64,000 nucleotides of DNA, taken from positions 1-64,000 of the forward strand of contig JAISPJ010000033.1 of assembly GCA_031274995.1 (NCBI GenBank), written 5' to 3'. Made by a program: the position numbers and the translations under genes. Shown one piece after another: positions 25,202-33,751 of the stretch (position 1 is its first letter; each line of letters opens with the position of its first letter). The DNA is from Azoarcus sp. GTDB lineage: Bacteria; Pseudomonadota; Gammaproteobacteria; Burkholderiales; Rhodocyclaceae. The notes under the pieces are model-generated. The model was given only the letters and a program-made list of their open reading frames with translations, was not told the DNA's origin and searched no databases.

Positions 25202-26313
25202 TGGCCGGGCGTTGGCGATGACGGGGCGTTTGAACCGTCGAACCATTGCCTGTCCGGTTCAAAATGTCCGGCAATGCGCCGCAGAAGAGGGCGCAGCAAG
25301 GGATTGCGCACGTATACGGCGTGGCGCGTCGGAGTGAAACGCGCACCGAGGGCAGCCTTGACGGCGGGATCTGTCCAGCCCGCAATGTAGAAACGCAATC
25401 CCTCGCGCTTCGCGTAAGCGAGGTTTTCCATCCAGCTCACAAAATACAGGTTGCACTCGCGCGCCATGGGATAGCGAAAACCGATGTACTTGTCGACGAG
25501 CATGCCGTCATGGATGAAACACAGGTTGTGCCCGATGAGCCTGTCTTCCTGGTAGTACAGGAAAATACGCCCGTTGAGCGAGGAGTCATGCAGCATCGCC
25601 CTGAAAAATTCAGGAGAAAGCAGGTCGAAGTGAGTCGTGCTCTGGATATAGACCTCCAGGTATTGCGTGTAGAGTTCTACCGCAAGGGCCGGTTCCTCAA
25701 GGCACGGGTCGCCCGTGGCGACGATTTCAACGTGCACTTCCCGGCGGCGGCTGCGCAGTTTGCGGCGAATGTCGCGGCGGCGGCTGGCAGAGAGCCGCGC
25801 CAGATAATCGTCCTCATCGGCAAAGTCGATGGGAACCCAGGCCAGCGCCTGTCCTTCGACCATGAAAAATCCATTGGCCTTGCAGGCATCGGCGAGTTGA
25901 TCGGCAAGACGGTTGGCCTGCCCGGAGAGAAAAGGCGCGTCGCAGGGGATGTCCTTGACGATCAGCAAGGCGGATTTTCGGCCCCAGGCCTGAAACATGC
26001 CCTGTACGAGCGCCTCTGCTTCCATATGTGGCAACGGGCAATATTCACTGACGGGAGTGCCCATAAAACATGTGCGCCATTTCAGCAGGTGGCGCAGATA
26101 CCGGTTGCCGGGTATTTTTCCGATCATGGACAGTGCCCGTTCATCCGCCGTGGTGAGCAGGTCGAACATCGTCCAGAAACCGGGTTGGCCGGTCACGCAG
26201 GTGAGCGGCTCGAACTCCTTTTGTGGATAGCGCATGAAATAGTCGACCAGCGCACCGGGTTCCACGCTGGTCAGCCAGCGTGGCGTGCCGGGTGCGGATG
26301 GTTTCCCGTTCAT
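25198..26313 (-). CDS. FemAB/GNAT-like acyl- or aminoacyltransferase
   Basis: This 371-residue protein resembles the double-GNAT FemAB-like group. The middle ARLSASRRRDIRRKLRSRR resembles the basic helix before the acceptor site. FDLLSPEFFRAMLHDSSLNGRIFLYYQEDRLIGHNLCFIHDG and VDKYIGFRY form the C-terminal GNAT half. Related enzymes transfer amino acids or acyl groups onto peptidoglycan precursors or lipids. It overlaps DegT upstream and the arginase-fold gene downstream by ATGA junctions, so the products should work together. The substrate is unknown. Confidence 0.7.
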   Translation of the reverse strand: MNGKPSAPGTPRWLTSVEPGALVDYFMRYPQKEFEPLTCVTGQPGFWTMFDLLTTADERALSMIGKIPGNRYLRHLLKWRTCFMGTPVSEYCPLPHMEAEALVQGMFQAWGRKSALLIVKDIPCDAPFLSGQANRLADQLADACKANGFFMVEGQALAWVPIDFADEDDYLARLSASRRRDIRRKLRSRRREVHVEIVATGDPCLEEPALAVELYTQYLEVYIQSTTHFDLLSPEFFRAMLHDSSLNGRIFLYYQEDRLIGHNLCFIHDGMLVDKYIGFRYPMARECNLYFVSWMENLAYAKREGLRFYIAGWTDPAVKAALGARFTPTRHAVYVRNPLLRPLLRRIAGHFEPDRQWFDGSNAPSSPTPGQ

Positions 26314-27500
26314 GCCACTTGTTCCAATACACTTGCAATCCGCGCAAAACCGGCATCGTCCAGCCACAGGCTGTTGGAAATGGTCATTGAGCGTGCCGCA
26401 AGGTCGCGGGCGTTGGGACAGACATCCTGTGGCACACAGGGACGCAGGTAATCGTAATCAGGCAAGGCATGGATGAACATGCACGTCACCCCCAGGCCCG
26501 CGCCCCATAACATGTCGAGCGCACGATCCCGTCTGTGCTGATCCGGCAGGCGCAACATGAGGCAGGGCCAGACGCCTTTTTCACTCTCCTTGTCGCGGAA
26601 AACCCACACGCCCGGCAGATGTCCGAGCATGGCAAGGCGGCGCTCCGCCTGGGCCGTTGTTTGCTCCTGGAACGCCCGGAGCCTGGAAAGCGCCCGCCGC
26701 CCGACTCCCTGCCGCCAGCCGCTGACACGATGTAGCGGAATCTTCGGAGAAAAAACATCCCCTGCCGCGCTTGGCAGATCGCCCTTTTTCAATGCGCGGC
26801 GCAACGGCACGCCATACACCCAGGGCAAAAAGGCCGGGCGATAAAGCAGCGCATAAGCCGCCAGTTCAAGGCAGCGCCGGAATTCCTGCCAGCCATCCCG
26901 CGAGACGAGTTCGTCGTGCGCCCGCTCTATGGCCGGTGCCAGGGCCGGATCATGCGTTATCCACAGTCCGCCTTCATACAGGCTCAACCCTTTTCCGGCG
27001 GCAAAACTAAAAAACCCGGCATCGCCCTCCAGCCCTACGCTCTGTCCGTCCTGGCGCGCGCCAAAGGACTGCGCGGCGTCTTCTATGACAAACGCGCCGC
27101 ATTCGCGTGCGAGCAGCAGCACAGGAGCCACGTGGGCCACACGTCCGGCAAGGTGTGTGGGTACGATGGCCAGCGTGTCTTCATCGCACAGGCCGGAGAG
27201 CATCGTCATGTCGAAATCGAGGCTGTCGGCAGCCAGATCGCACAAACGCAATCTCAGCCCGCAGTGTGCGACAGCCAGCGCCACCAGTGGGCAGGTGTAG
27301 GCCGGAACGACGACCGTCCGGCGCCCGGACAGTCGATGCAGGGCGATAAGAATGAGCACGAAACAAGCCGTACCTGAGTTGGCCAGCCCGGCATAGGGCG
27401 CGCCTACATAATCCTGCGCGGCGCGCGCAAATCCTCCCCTTGCGCCAAAGAGTTCCAACGGCGAGAGCGGCAGGCCCGCCGTGGGAGGCGCCTCTCGCAT
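26310..27500 (-). CDS. DegT/DnrJ/EryC1/StrS-type PLP aminotransferase
   Basis: This 396-residue protein shows YAGLANSGTACFVLILIALH, the binding-site turn, VVVPAYTCPLVALAVAHCG and FVIEDAAQSFGA. The PLP-lysine region is FFSFAAGKGLSLYEGG. This class usually transaminates keto-sugars, but some members act on other carbonyl substrates. The chosen ATG at 27500 sits in TGATG with the stop of the upstream SMR gene. The track's ORF starts 20 codons too early. In Arn-type systems a DegT aminotransferase acts alongside SMR-like lipid flippase subunits, which is the parallel that stands out here. Confidence 0.85.
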   Translation of the reverse strand: MREAPPTAGLPLSPLELFGARGGFARAAQDYVGAPYAGLANSGTACFVLILIALHRLSGRRTVVVPAYTCPLVALAVAHCGLRLRLCDLAADSLDFDMTMLSGLCDEDTLAIVPTHLAGRVAHVAPVLLLARECGAFVIEDAAQSFGARQDGQSVGLEGDAGFFSFAAGKGLSLYEGGLWITHDPALAPAIERAHDELVSRDGWQEFRRCLELAAYALLYRPAFLPWVYGVPLRRALKKGDLPSAAGDVFSPKIPLHRVSGWRQGVGRRALSRLRAFQEQTTAQAERRLAMLGHLPGVWVFRDKESEKGVWPCLMLRLPDQHRRDRALDMLWGAGLGVTCMFIHALPDYDYLRPCVPQDVCPNARDLAARSMTISNSLWLDDAGFARIASVLEQVA

Positions 27501-27907
27501 CAATGGTTCTCCTCCACCGTACTCCCCGGAGGGTAATTCGGCTCGCCATACGCCAGACAAAGCACGCCGGCCACGATCAGCACCGCGCCAAGGTATTGGA
27601 CCCAGGAGAGGACTTCACCAAAAAGAGGAACGGAAATCACGACTACCCCGACCACCTCCAGATGCGTAGCGGCAAATGCCGGACCCACGGGAATATGGCG
27701 CAATATCACTATCCAGGTCACGAACGCGCAGGCATAGCCCAGGATCGCGCAATACACCCACGGCGCGGAAAATGCGCGCGCCAACCACGGCAAATCGAAG
27801 GTGAGCGGGGCGGCATGCAGGGCAGTGAGCTTGAAACACACCTGCGCAAAAGTGTCGAAAACAAGCAAGGCCAGGAGGCCGCCGATGAAATAAGTGCGCG
27901 AGCTCAT
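27500..27907 (-). CDS. four-helix SMR/EamA-like membrane protein 1
   Basis: This 135-residue protein has four predicted helices, with the conserved AFVTWIVILRHIPVGPAFAATHLEVVGVVV and LGAVLIVAGVLCLAYG regions of small drug/metabolite transporters and ArnE/ArnF. It is adjacent to a second, distinct four-helix SMR-like gene four bp upstream, which suggests a heterodimeric exporter or flippase. Its stop overlaps the DegT start. Transport substrate is unknown. Confidence 0.8.
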   Translation of the reverse strand: MSSRTYFIGGLLALLVFDTFAQVCFKLTALHAAPLTFDLPWLARAFSAPWVYCAILGYACAFVTWIVILRHIPVGPAFAATHLEVVGVVVISVPLFGEVLSWVQYLGAVLIVAGVLCLAYGEPNYPPGSTVEENH

Positions 27908-27911
27908 GCGC

Positions 27912-28274
27912 TCATCCCCCCAGACCGACCAGCGCCACGCCTGCCAAGATCAGGCTGATCCCGATGATGCGTGGGCGCGTAAAGTGTTCCTTGAACCACA
28001 ACCGCCCGCCTATCATTACCGTGACGATACCGGCCATGCCCAGTAACACCCCCTCCGGCAGCGTCACCGTCGAAAGAAATGCCAACCAGGCGACGAATTC
28101 ACCGACGTACAAAACCGCGCCAAGATAAATCCACGGGCGCTTCAACATGTGCCGCCAGTGTTCCCACCCTTTCGCTTCTTTGTTCTCGATGGCGGCCGCC
28201 TTGAACGCCAGTTGCCCGCCAGTGTCGGTCACCAGATTGATGATCCACAACAAAATGATCGTGACCGTGTTCAT
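27912..28274 (-). CDS. four-helix SMR/EamA-like membrane protein 2
   Basis: This 120-residue protein also has four helices. MNTVTIILLWIINLVTDTGGQLAFKAAA carries an SMR-like first helix, and ISLILAGVALVGLGG is the last helix. It is probably the first gene of the operon and the partner of the SMR-like protein that follows. The start at 28274 gives the family N-terminus; the track's start adds 21 unrelated residues. The divergent alpha/beta hydrolase gene begins 146 bp away, so a shared promoter region lies between. Confidence 0.8.
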   Translation of the reverse strand: MNTVTIILLWIINLVTDTGGQLAFKAAAIENKEAKGWEHWRHMLKRPWIYLGAVLYVGEFVAWLAFLSTVTLPEGVLLGMAGIVTVMIGGRLWFKEHFTRPRIIGISLILAGVALVGLGG

Positions 28275-28420
28275 GCTTTCAGATGGGTCAAATTCAAAAA
28301 ACAGGGTTGTGAAAGCCTGTCGATGGCAAAATAGCACCTATCTTCAACAATTCCTTCATTTGCGTAAGTTTGGCGCCCCATGTGAGATGGATCAGTCAAG
28401 GTGCCTCCAAGATAAAAACT

Positions 28421-29251
28421 ATGACAACTTCACACAAGGTGCCGTCCGGCAGCGCCGGGGTTTTATTGATCCACGGACTGACAGGAACCCCGAACGAATT
28501 GCGCTACGTGGCGCGCGGCCTGCAAGCAGCGGGTTTTGAAACCGAATGTGTGCGCTTGGCCGGGCACTGCGGAACTGAAGCGGATCTGCTCGCCACGGGC
28601 TGGAAGGACTGGTTTGCCAGCGTCGAACAAGCCGCCGGCGAGTTGCGCAAAAAAGTAAGGCACCTCTTTGTGGCGGGGCTTTCGATGGGAGCCGTGCTGG
28701 CATTGAAATACGCGATCGAGTACCCCGACAAGGTCGACGGGTTGGGCCTGTACGGCACGACTTTTTTCTACGACGGCTGGAGCATCCCCTGGCATGGCCG
28801 GCATCTGACTTTTCTGTTTCCGCTTGTCATCGCCTTGGGGATCGGGCGGCGCAAGCGTTTCGTGGAAACTTATCCCTTCGGGCTCAAGAACGAACGGTTG
28901 CGGCAGGCGATTTCCGGCAAGATGCACGCGGGAGACTCCGAAGCCGCCGGATTGCCTGGCAACCCTTGGCCTTCGCTGGAGCAGTTTTATCGGCTGTCTT
29001 CCGACGTGCAGAAAAACCTGCATCGTGTGCGTGTTCCTGCTATTGCCGTCCACGCGCGCGAAGATGACGTGGCGAGTCTCGCCAACGTGCATGTCCTCGA
29101 ACGCCGCCTGAGCGGGCCGGTCGAAACGATCATCCTCGCCAACAGCTACCATATGGTGACGGTCGATCAGGAAAAGGCCACCTTGGTTGACCGTTCGGTG
29201 GATTTCTTCAGCCGCATCGTTGCCCGCATGGTCTTGAGGGAAAAGCCCTGA
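28421..29251 (+). CDS. alpha/beta-hydrolase (carboxylesterase-like)
   Basis: This 276-residue protein has VLLIHGLTGTPNELRYVARGL (oxyanion loop), the nucleophile elbow FVAGLSMGAVLAL, an Asp in HAREDDVASL and a His in NSYHMVTVD. This is the Est30/monoglyceride-lipase type order. The substrate is probably a short acyl ester or lipid. It is transcribed opposite to the SMR-DegT-FemAB operon and faces the class III aminotransferase gene. Being inside this cluster suggests a shared pathway, but single-gene insertion cannot be excluded. Confidence 0.88.
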   Translation: MTTSHKVPSGSAGVLLIHGLTGTPNELRYVARGLQAAGFETECVRLAGHCGTEADLLATGWKDWFASVEQAAGELRKKVRHLFVAGLSMGAVLALKYAIEYPDKVDGLGLYGTTFFYDGWSIPWHGRHLTFLFPLVIALGIGRRKRFVETYPFGLKNERLRQAISGKMHAGDSEAAGLPGNPWPSLEQFYRLSSDVQKNLHRVRVPAIAVHAREDDVASLANVHVLERRLSGPVETIILANSYHMVTVDQEKATLVDRSVDFFSRIVARMVLREKP

Positions 29252-29280
29252 GAAGTCGAAATCCGCCCCTGTTCCCACGA

Positions 29281-30648
29281 TCATCCCCGCTTGGCGCGCG
29301 TGATGAGTTGATCGAGCAACGCAATCGCCAGTTCGATCTCTTCTTCGCTGATGAACAGTGAGGGCGCAAATGTGATGACGTTCTTGTAATAGCCGCCTAC
29401 GTCCAGAATAAGCCCCATCCGCTTGCCATTGTGCTCCAGAGTGCCCGCCAGGCCGATGTCCACCATCCTGTCGAGCAGGCGTTTGTTGGGCGTAAATCCA
29501 TCGGCCTCGCAAATCTCGGTGCGCAGCGCAAGCCCCAGGCCATCTACATCGCCGATCTCGGGGTGGCGCTTTTGCAGGTCGCGCAGCCCCGCGAGAAAAA
29601 GCTCGCCCGCCTTCATGACAATCGGCTCAAAATCCATCTCGGCCAGCATCCTCATCGTCTCCAGGCCCACTGCCGTACCAAGGGGATTGGAGGCGAACGT
29701 CGAGTGCGTCGATCCGGGTGGAAAAATCTGCGGATTGATGAGTTCCTCACGCGCCCACAAACCGGCCAGCGGGTTCAGCCCGTTGGTCAGCGCCTTCCCA
29801 AAGACCAGCACGTCCGGCGTCACGCCAAAGTGTTCAATCGCCCAGAGTTTGCCAGTACGATAAAAACCCATCTGGATTTCATCGACGACAAGCAAAATAC
29901 CGTACTTATCCAGTACGCGCTTGATTCCCTTGAAAAAATTGGGCGGCGGAATGATATATCCACCCGTTCCCTGGATCGGTTCGGCGTAAAAAGCGGCATA
30001 TTCCGACTGCTCCGCCTTCGGATCCCACACGCCGTTGTATTCCGACTCGAACAGGCGCTCAAATTGCTGCACACAGTGCTCGCCGTACTCTTCCTTGCTC
30101 ATCCCTTTGGGGCCGCGAAAATGATAGGGGAAGGGAATGAAATACGCACGATCCCCGAAATGCCCATAGCGGCGGCGATAGCGGTAACTCGACGTAATGG
30201 CCGAGGCGCCCAGCGTGCGGCCGTGATATCCTCCCTCGAACGCAAACATCAGGCTCTTGCCCTGTTTGGCATTGCGCACGAGTTTCAACGAATCGTCGAT
30301 GGATTGCGAACCGCCGACGTTGAAATGGATGCGCCCGTCAAGGCCCCATTTCTTCTTCGCGTCCTGCGCGATCATTTTCGACAGTTCGATCTTGGTGGGA
30401 TGCAGATACTGGCTCGCCACCTGTGGCAAAGTGTCGATCTGCTGCTTGAGCGCGGCATTCAGGCGCGGATTGGCATAGCCGAAACAGACGGCTGAATACC
30501 ACATTTGCAGGTCGAGAAACGGCGTGCCCTCGCCGTCGTACAGATAGCTGCCTTCACAGCGGCTAAAGATCTTGGGTTCAGAATAGTGAACGGTGTCACC
30601 GAACGAACAATACCGGGCCTCGTCAGCCAACAGGGCAGATTCATGCAT
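29281..30648 (-). CDS. class III PLP aminotransferase
   Basis: This 455-residue protein is a fold-type I class III (GABA/ornithine-type) transaminase. It shows FEGGYHGRTLGASAITSSYRYRRR, LLVVDEIQMGFYRTGK and the PLP lysine in VFGKALTNGLNPLAG. Its arrangement with a HAD-IB phosphatase gene 21 bp upstream on the same strand looks operonic. It could act on the same substrate as the DegT-type aminotransferase or on a separate amino acid. The substrate cannot be assigned. Confidence 0.9.
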   Translation of the reverse strand: MHESALLADEARYCSFGDTVHYSEPKIFSRCEGSYLYDGEGTPFLDLQMWYSAVCFGYANPRLNAALKQQIDTLPQVASQYLHPTKIELSKMIAQDAKKKWGLDGRIHFNVGGSQSIDDSLKLVRNAKQGKSLMFAFEGGYHGRTLGASAITSSYRYRRRYGHFGDRAYFIPFPYHFRGPKGMSKEEYGEHCVQQFERLFESEYNGVWDPKAEQSEYAAFYAEPIQGTGGYIIPPPNFFKGIKRVLDKYGILLVVDEIQMGFYRTGKLWAIEHFGVTPDVLVFGKALTNGLNPLAGLWAREELINPQIFPPGSTHSTFASNPLGTAVGLETMRMLAEMDFEPIVMKAGELFLAGLRDLQKRHPEIGDVDGLGLALRTEICEADGFTPNKRLLDRMVDIGLAGTLEHNGKRMGLILDVGGYYKNVITFAPSLFISEEEIELAIALLDQLITRAKRG

Positions 30649-30669
30649 GTACTGAATGCTCCAGAAAAA

Positions 30670-31341
30670 TCAAATGAGGGTGGGTTCAAATTCGGCCAGC
30701 TCAGGGATCATGCGTATGGCGTCATCGAATCCGAAAACGGGAATGTGAGGAAGGCATTTGTCAACGCAATAGGTGATGAGATTGTTTTTTGCAAACACAA
30801 AATCCACGTTGCCCGCGACGCAGAAATCCGAACGCCCGTCGCCGATCATCAACACCTTGTTGCCTGCTGCCCGCGCACGGTGCGCGAAAGCGCACTTGCA
30901 CAGGCCGGAAGCCGAATAGCACGTCGTATCTGCCGCATAAGGAGAATCAAGCTTCCAGGTCCGTGCGCCGGTCTGCACAAGATGATTGGCGTAAAATGGC
31001 AACGCGGGCAAGCGGTGCCGTTGCAGAATACGCCGGATCGCATAATCAAGCCCGTCACTGACAATGGACAATTCCCAACCGTGTGCAATGATGGCATCGA
31101 CGAACGCCGCAAAGGCTCCGTCCACGTCGATGGCGTCGATGGCTTCATCGAGTTCTTCTTTTGAAGCATCGAGACAGGCTATCTGCTGCTGCATGCACAC
31201 GCGGGAACCGATGCGCCCCGCGAGCCATTCAGCTTCGATCTCCTGCCAACCCGGTTTGCCGAATGCCTCCAGCAACGTATCGGTGGCATCGCTCGTCGAG
31301 ACCGTTCCATCAAAATCGCACAGTACAGACCAGACAGCCAA
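30670..31341 (-). CDS. HAD-IB (SerB/MtnX-like) phosphatase
   Basis: This 223-residue protein has the three HAD motifs: CDFDGTVS at the N-terminus, SIVSDG in the middle and MIGDGRSDFCVAG near the end. The size and cap position match the SerB/MtnX-like HAD-IB group of small-molecule phosphatases. It precedes the class III aminotransferase by 21 bp, so aminotransfer plus dephosphorylation, as in serine biosynthesis, is a plausible theme. The Cys-rich stretch TTCYSASGLCKCAF is unusual. Confidence 0.85.
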   Translation of the reverse strand: MAVWSVLCDFDGTVSTSDATDTLLEAFGKPGWQEIEAEWLAGRIGSRVCMQQQIACLDASKEELDEAIDAIDVDGAFAAFVDAIIAHGWELSIVSDGLDYAIRRILQRHRLPALPFYANHLVQTGARTWKLDSPYAADTTCYSASGLCKCAFAHRARAAGNKVLMIGDGRSDFCVAGNVDFVFAKNNLITYCVDKCLPHIPVFGFDDAIRMIPELAEFEPTLI

Positions 31342-31478
31342 ACTGTATTCTCCTCAGGGACACTAGCTATTGAACCTTTCAAATTCAGCCGGATCTTTTC
31401 ATCATGGACTTGTTTGCGTTTTCGGTGTTTCTCCCATACTTGTGGCACCGTGACGAATTTCAGCCAACCATGGTCTTC

Positions 31479-32288
31479 ATGACAAGAACCCGCGTCAAAA
31501 TACTCATCGCCAGCCTGGCTTGCATGAGCCATCCGACCGCTGTCCATGCGCAAACAGATTCCACGCACACTGAGCAAAAAACGCAGAATGATATCACTTG
31601 GGCCATCGGCGCTGGTGGTATGCGCTCGCCGGCCTGGCTGGGTTCATCGCGAGTGCGCAATGATTTTTTGCCCTATTTTGCGTTCAACTGGCATGACATT
31701 GTTGAACTGAGCGTCACCGATGGGCTGAACATCGACTTGGTGCGTGGCAGCGCTTGGCACGGTGGGTTGATCGGCACATGGCGCCGGGGCCGCACGTCGC
31801 GCGACTTGGGCGCACTTGCCAAGGCGGGCGTAGCCTCCCTGTCCCATACTTGGCAGGCGGGAGTTTACCTGGAACATGTTCCCGTCAAGAACCTGACGCT
31901 GGGTGCCAGCCTCAGCCACGATATTCAGTCGACAGGGAGCGCCTACGGTAATGTCTATATCGAATGGGACATCCCGGCACTGAAACCCGTCGAGCATTCT
32001 CTCAAGCTCAATGGCGAATTCATGAACCGTTCAGCCATGCGGCGGTATTTCAGCGTTCCTGCCGATACGGCAGCAGCGCTTGGCGTACAGGCTTACCACC
32101 CCTCGGAGGGCGCGAGCGGAACCCGGCTGAGTTACGAAGCCTTCCTCCCCACGAGCCGTTCGACAGGGATCTCCCTCGGATTTCACTGGACGCGGCTGGC
32201 ATCGAAACCTGCCGCCAGCCCGCTGGTACGCGACTACGGCGACAGAATGCAGCGTTTTTATCTTGCGGCATTTCTGGTGCATTTCTGA
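31479..32288 (+). CDS. MipA/OmpV-family outer-membrane protein
   Basis: This is a roughly 270-residue precursor. The signal peptide is TRTRVKILIASLACMSHPTAVHAQ, followed by beta-barrel-type sequence of the MipA/OmpV family, with the characteristic AWLGSSRVRNDFLPYFAFNW opening and a C-terminal aromatic residue (FLVHF). Family members are outer-membrane scaffolding or antibiotic-adaptation proteins. ATGs at 31470 and 31404 are also in frame; neither has a clear RBS. It is divergent from the HAD gene. Confidence 0.82.
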   Translation: MTRTRVKILIASLACMSHPTAVHAQTDSTHTEQKTQNDITWAIGAGGMRSPAWLGSSRVRNDFLPYFAFNWHDIVELSVTDGLNIDLVRGSAWHGGLIGTWRRGRTSRDLGALAKAGVASLSHTWQAGVYLEHVPVKNLTLGASLSHDIQSTGSAYGNVYIEWDIPALKPVEHSLKLNGEFMNRSAMRRYFSVPADTAAALGVQAYHPSEGASGTRLSYEAFLPTSRSTGISLGFHWTRLASKPAASPLVRDYGDRMQRFYLAAFLVHF

Positions 32289-32404
32289 AAGGGCAAGATG
32301 TTGTAATTCCACTACATTTCTTTTGGCGCATTGCTCCGGCGCGTTGTTTTGCTCCTTGCTCGTATGTAGATTGGGCCTCCCGTTTTGTTCATCAAGGAAC
32401 CATC

Positions 32405-32704
32405 ATGTTGTCCCGTTTCTTCCGTTTCCTGATTTTGGCGCTGGCATTGAGCCCGATGGCCGCGATGGCCGCAAATCTTGTCAATATCAATACCGCCGGC
32501 GTAGCAACCTTGCGGCATGTCAAAGGTCTTAACACGGCCAGAGCCAATGCCATCGTCGAATACCGCGAAACCAACGGGCGTTTTACTTCCGTCAACCAAT
32601 TGGTCAGGGTTCGGGGCATCGGCTCAAAGACGCTGGAAAAGGTCAGGCCGCATGTCACTGTCGGCAAAACAGCCAAGACCAGGCACCATCCTCACCACTA
32701 TTGA
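32405..32704 (+). CDS. ComEA-like secreted helix-hairpin-helix protein
   Basis: This 99-residue protein has the signal peptide MLSRFFRFLILALALSPMAAMA, then two helix-hairpin-helix motifs (NINTAGVATLRHVKGL and VRVRGIGSKTLEKVRP). Small ComEA-type proteins bind double-stranded DNA in the periplasm during uptake. The Lys/His-rich end (KTRHHPHHY) is unusual. No other competence genes are adjacent. Confidence 0.9.
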   Translation: MLSRFFRFLILALALSPMAAMAANLVNINTAGVATLRHVKGLNTARANAIVEYRETNGRFTSVNQLVRVRGIGSKTLEKVRPHVTVGKTAKTRHHPHHY

Positions 32705-32776
32705 ACTCTGTTCAGGCGTGATCCTTGCCATCCCATGAGGGGGTGGGCCGGGGGATGCCCGTTTAAGAAAAACCAA

Positions 32777-32813
32777 CCCCCCAAAAGCCGGACGCCGATC
32801 CAGCTTTGGGGGG
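32777..32813. terminator. hairpin after the ComEA-like gene
   Basis: CCCCCCAAAAGC pairs with GCTTTGGGGGG with one bulged A, between two convergent genes. The loop is about 14 nt and no clear T-run follows. Confidence 0.5.
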
Positions 32814-32845
32814 GATTCAAAGACGGGGAGATTTTCCGATACGGG

Positions 32846-33616
32846 TCAGGGCAGACGGTAATGATCCTGCGTCATGAGATCGACGCCGCACTGTAGCCCC
32901 TCGATCCAATCGATGAAGCGATTGACCATCGTCCTGCCCACGAAACGTGCCCCGTGTTGCGGCACGATTTGTTCAATGTCGAGTTGCCGTACCATCTGCG
33001 CCCAATAGCGGCAAATTCTGTTGGAAATCATGTAGCGGCGGTGAAAACCGGCCATGAAATCGATGTGGGCATCGAAATCGGCGACTGGCTTGGCCGCGTC
33101 GGCATGATCGAGCAACGAAACGCCAAGGTCGCCTGAAAAAAGTATCTTGGAGATCGGGTCGTAGATCTGAAAATTGCCTTCCGAATGCAGGAAGTGGGCC
33201 GGAACGGCCTTCAGCTTGCAATTTCCTAGCGGAACCGACATGCCTTCATCGGGAATGCCGATGATGCGGTCGGTGTAATTGCGCCCGGTGGTGAAGTGCG
33301 GCAAGAAGCGCGACCACAGCTTGGAAATCAACACCCTGCAATTGGTTGTCACCATCCACTTGTTGGCCGAAGCGATAATGTCCGGGTCTTGGTGTGAAGC
33401 GAAGATGTAATCAAGGTCACGAGAATAGAAGTAACGTGCCATGCTCATCAGCAGGCCGTTGTAGGTCATGTTGCCACCTGGCTCAAGCAATGCGCCATGC
33501 TCGCCGTCGACGATCAAGAACTGGTTACACTGCACCGCGTGATCCGATGCCTCATCGACGAGATCATAAAAAGCCAGGCACACATGCCTTCCGTCGTTGA
33601 AAAGCTCAACAGCCAT
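32846..33616 (-). CDS. MBL-fold protein of the FprA/ODP diiron group
   Basis: This 256-residue metallo-beta-lactamase-fold protein has a HQDPDI metal loop (in place of HxHxD), FLHSEGNF and FSGDLGVSLLD, and a late Gln-His (VPQHGARF). This set matches oxygen-binding diiron domains (ODP/FprA) rather than hydrolytic Zn enzymes. Such domains bind O2 or NO in redox proteins and chemotaxis sensors. The start at MAVELF (33616) is chosen over the track's 11-residue extension. It is divergent from the ClC gene. Confidence 0.82.
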   Translation of the reverse strand: MAVELFNDGRHVCLAFYDLVDEASDHAVQCNQFLIVDGEHGALLEPGGNMTYNGLLMSMARYFYSRDLDYIFASHQDPDIIASANKWMVTTNCRVLISKLWSRFLPHFTTGRNYTDRIIGIPDEGMSVPLGNCKLKAVPAHFLHSEGNFQIYDPISKILFSGDLGVSLLDHADAAKPVADFDAHIDFMAGFHRRYMISNRICRYWAQMVRQLDIEQIVPQHGARFVGRTMVNRFIDWIEGLQCGVDLMTQDHYRLP

Positions 33617-33751
33617 AATATTTAGTTGTCCAAAAAAGACACCGCACATGCGGCCATAGGCGCGTACTCTAACGCAGAAGGGCTACATCCGTCACCTTGA
33701 TATCCCTTAATTTCATGGAATCCTACACTTTTTCCACTTTGCGCCGCCCTC

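Noticed and set aside
25246-26451. 401-residue plus-strand ORF
   Set aside because: It is antisense to the FemAB-like gene, which has clear features and coupled junctions.
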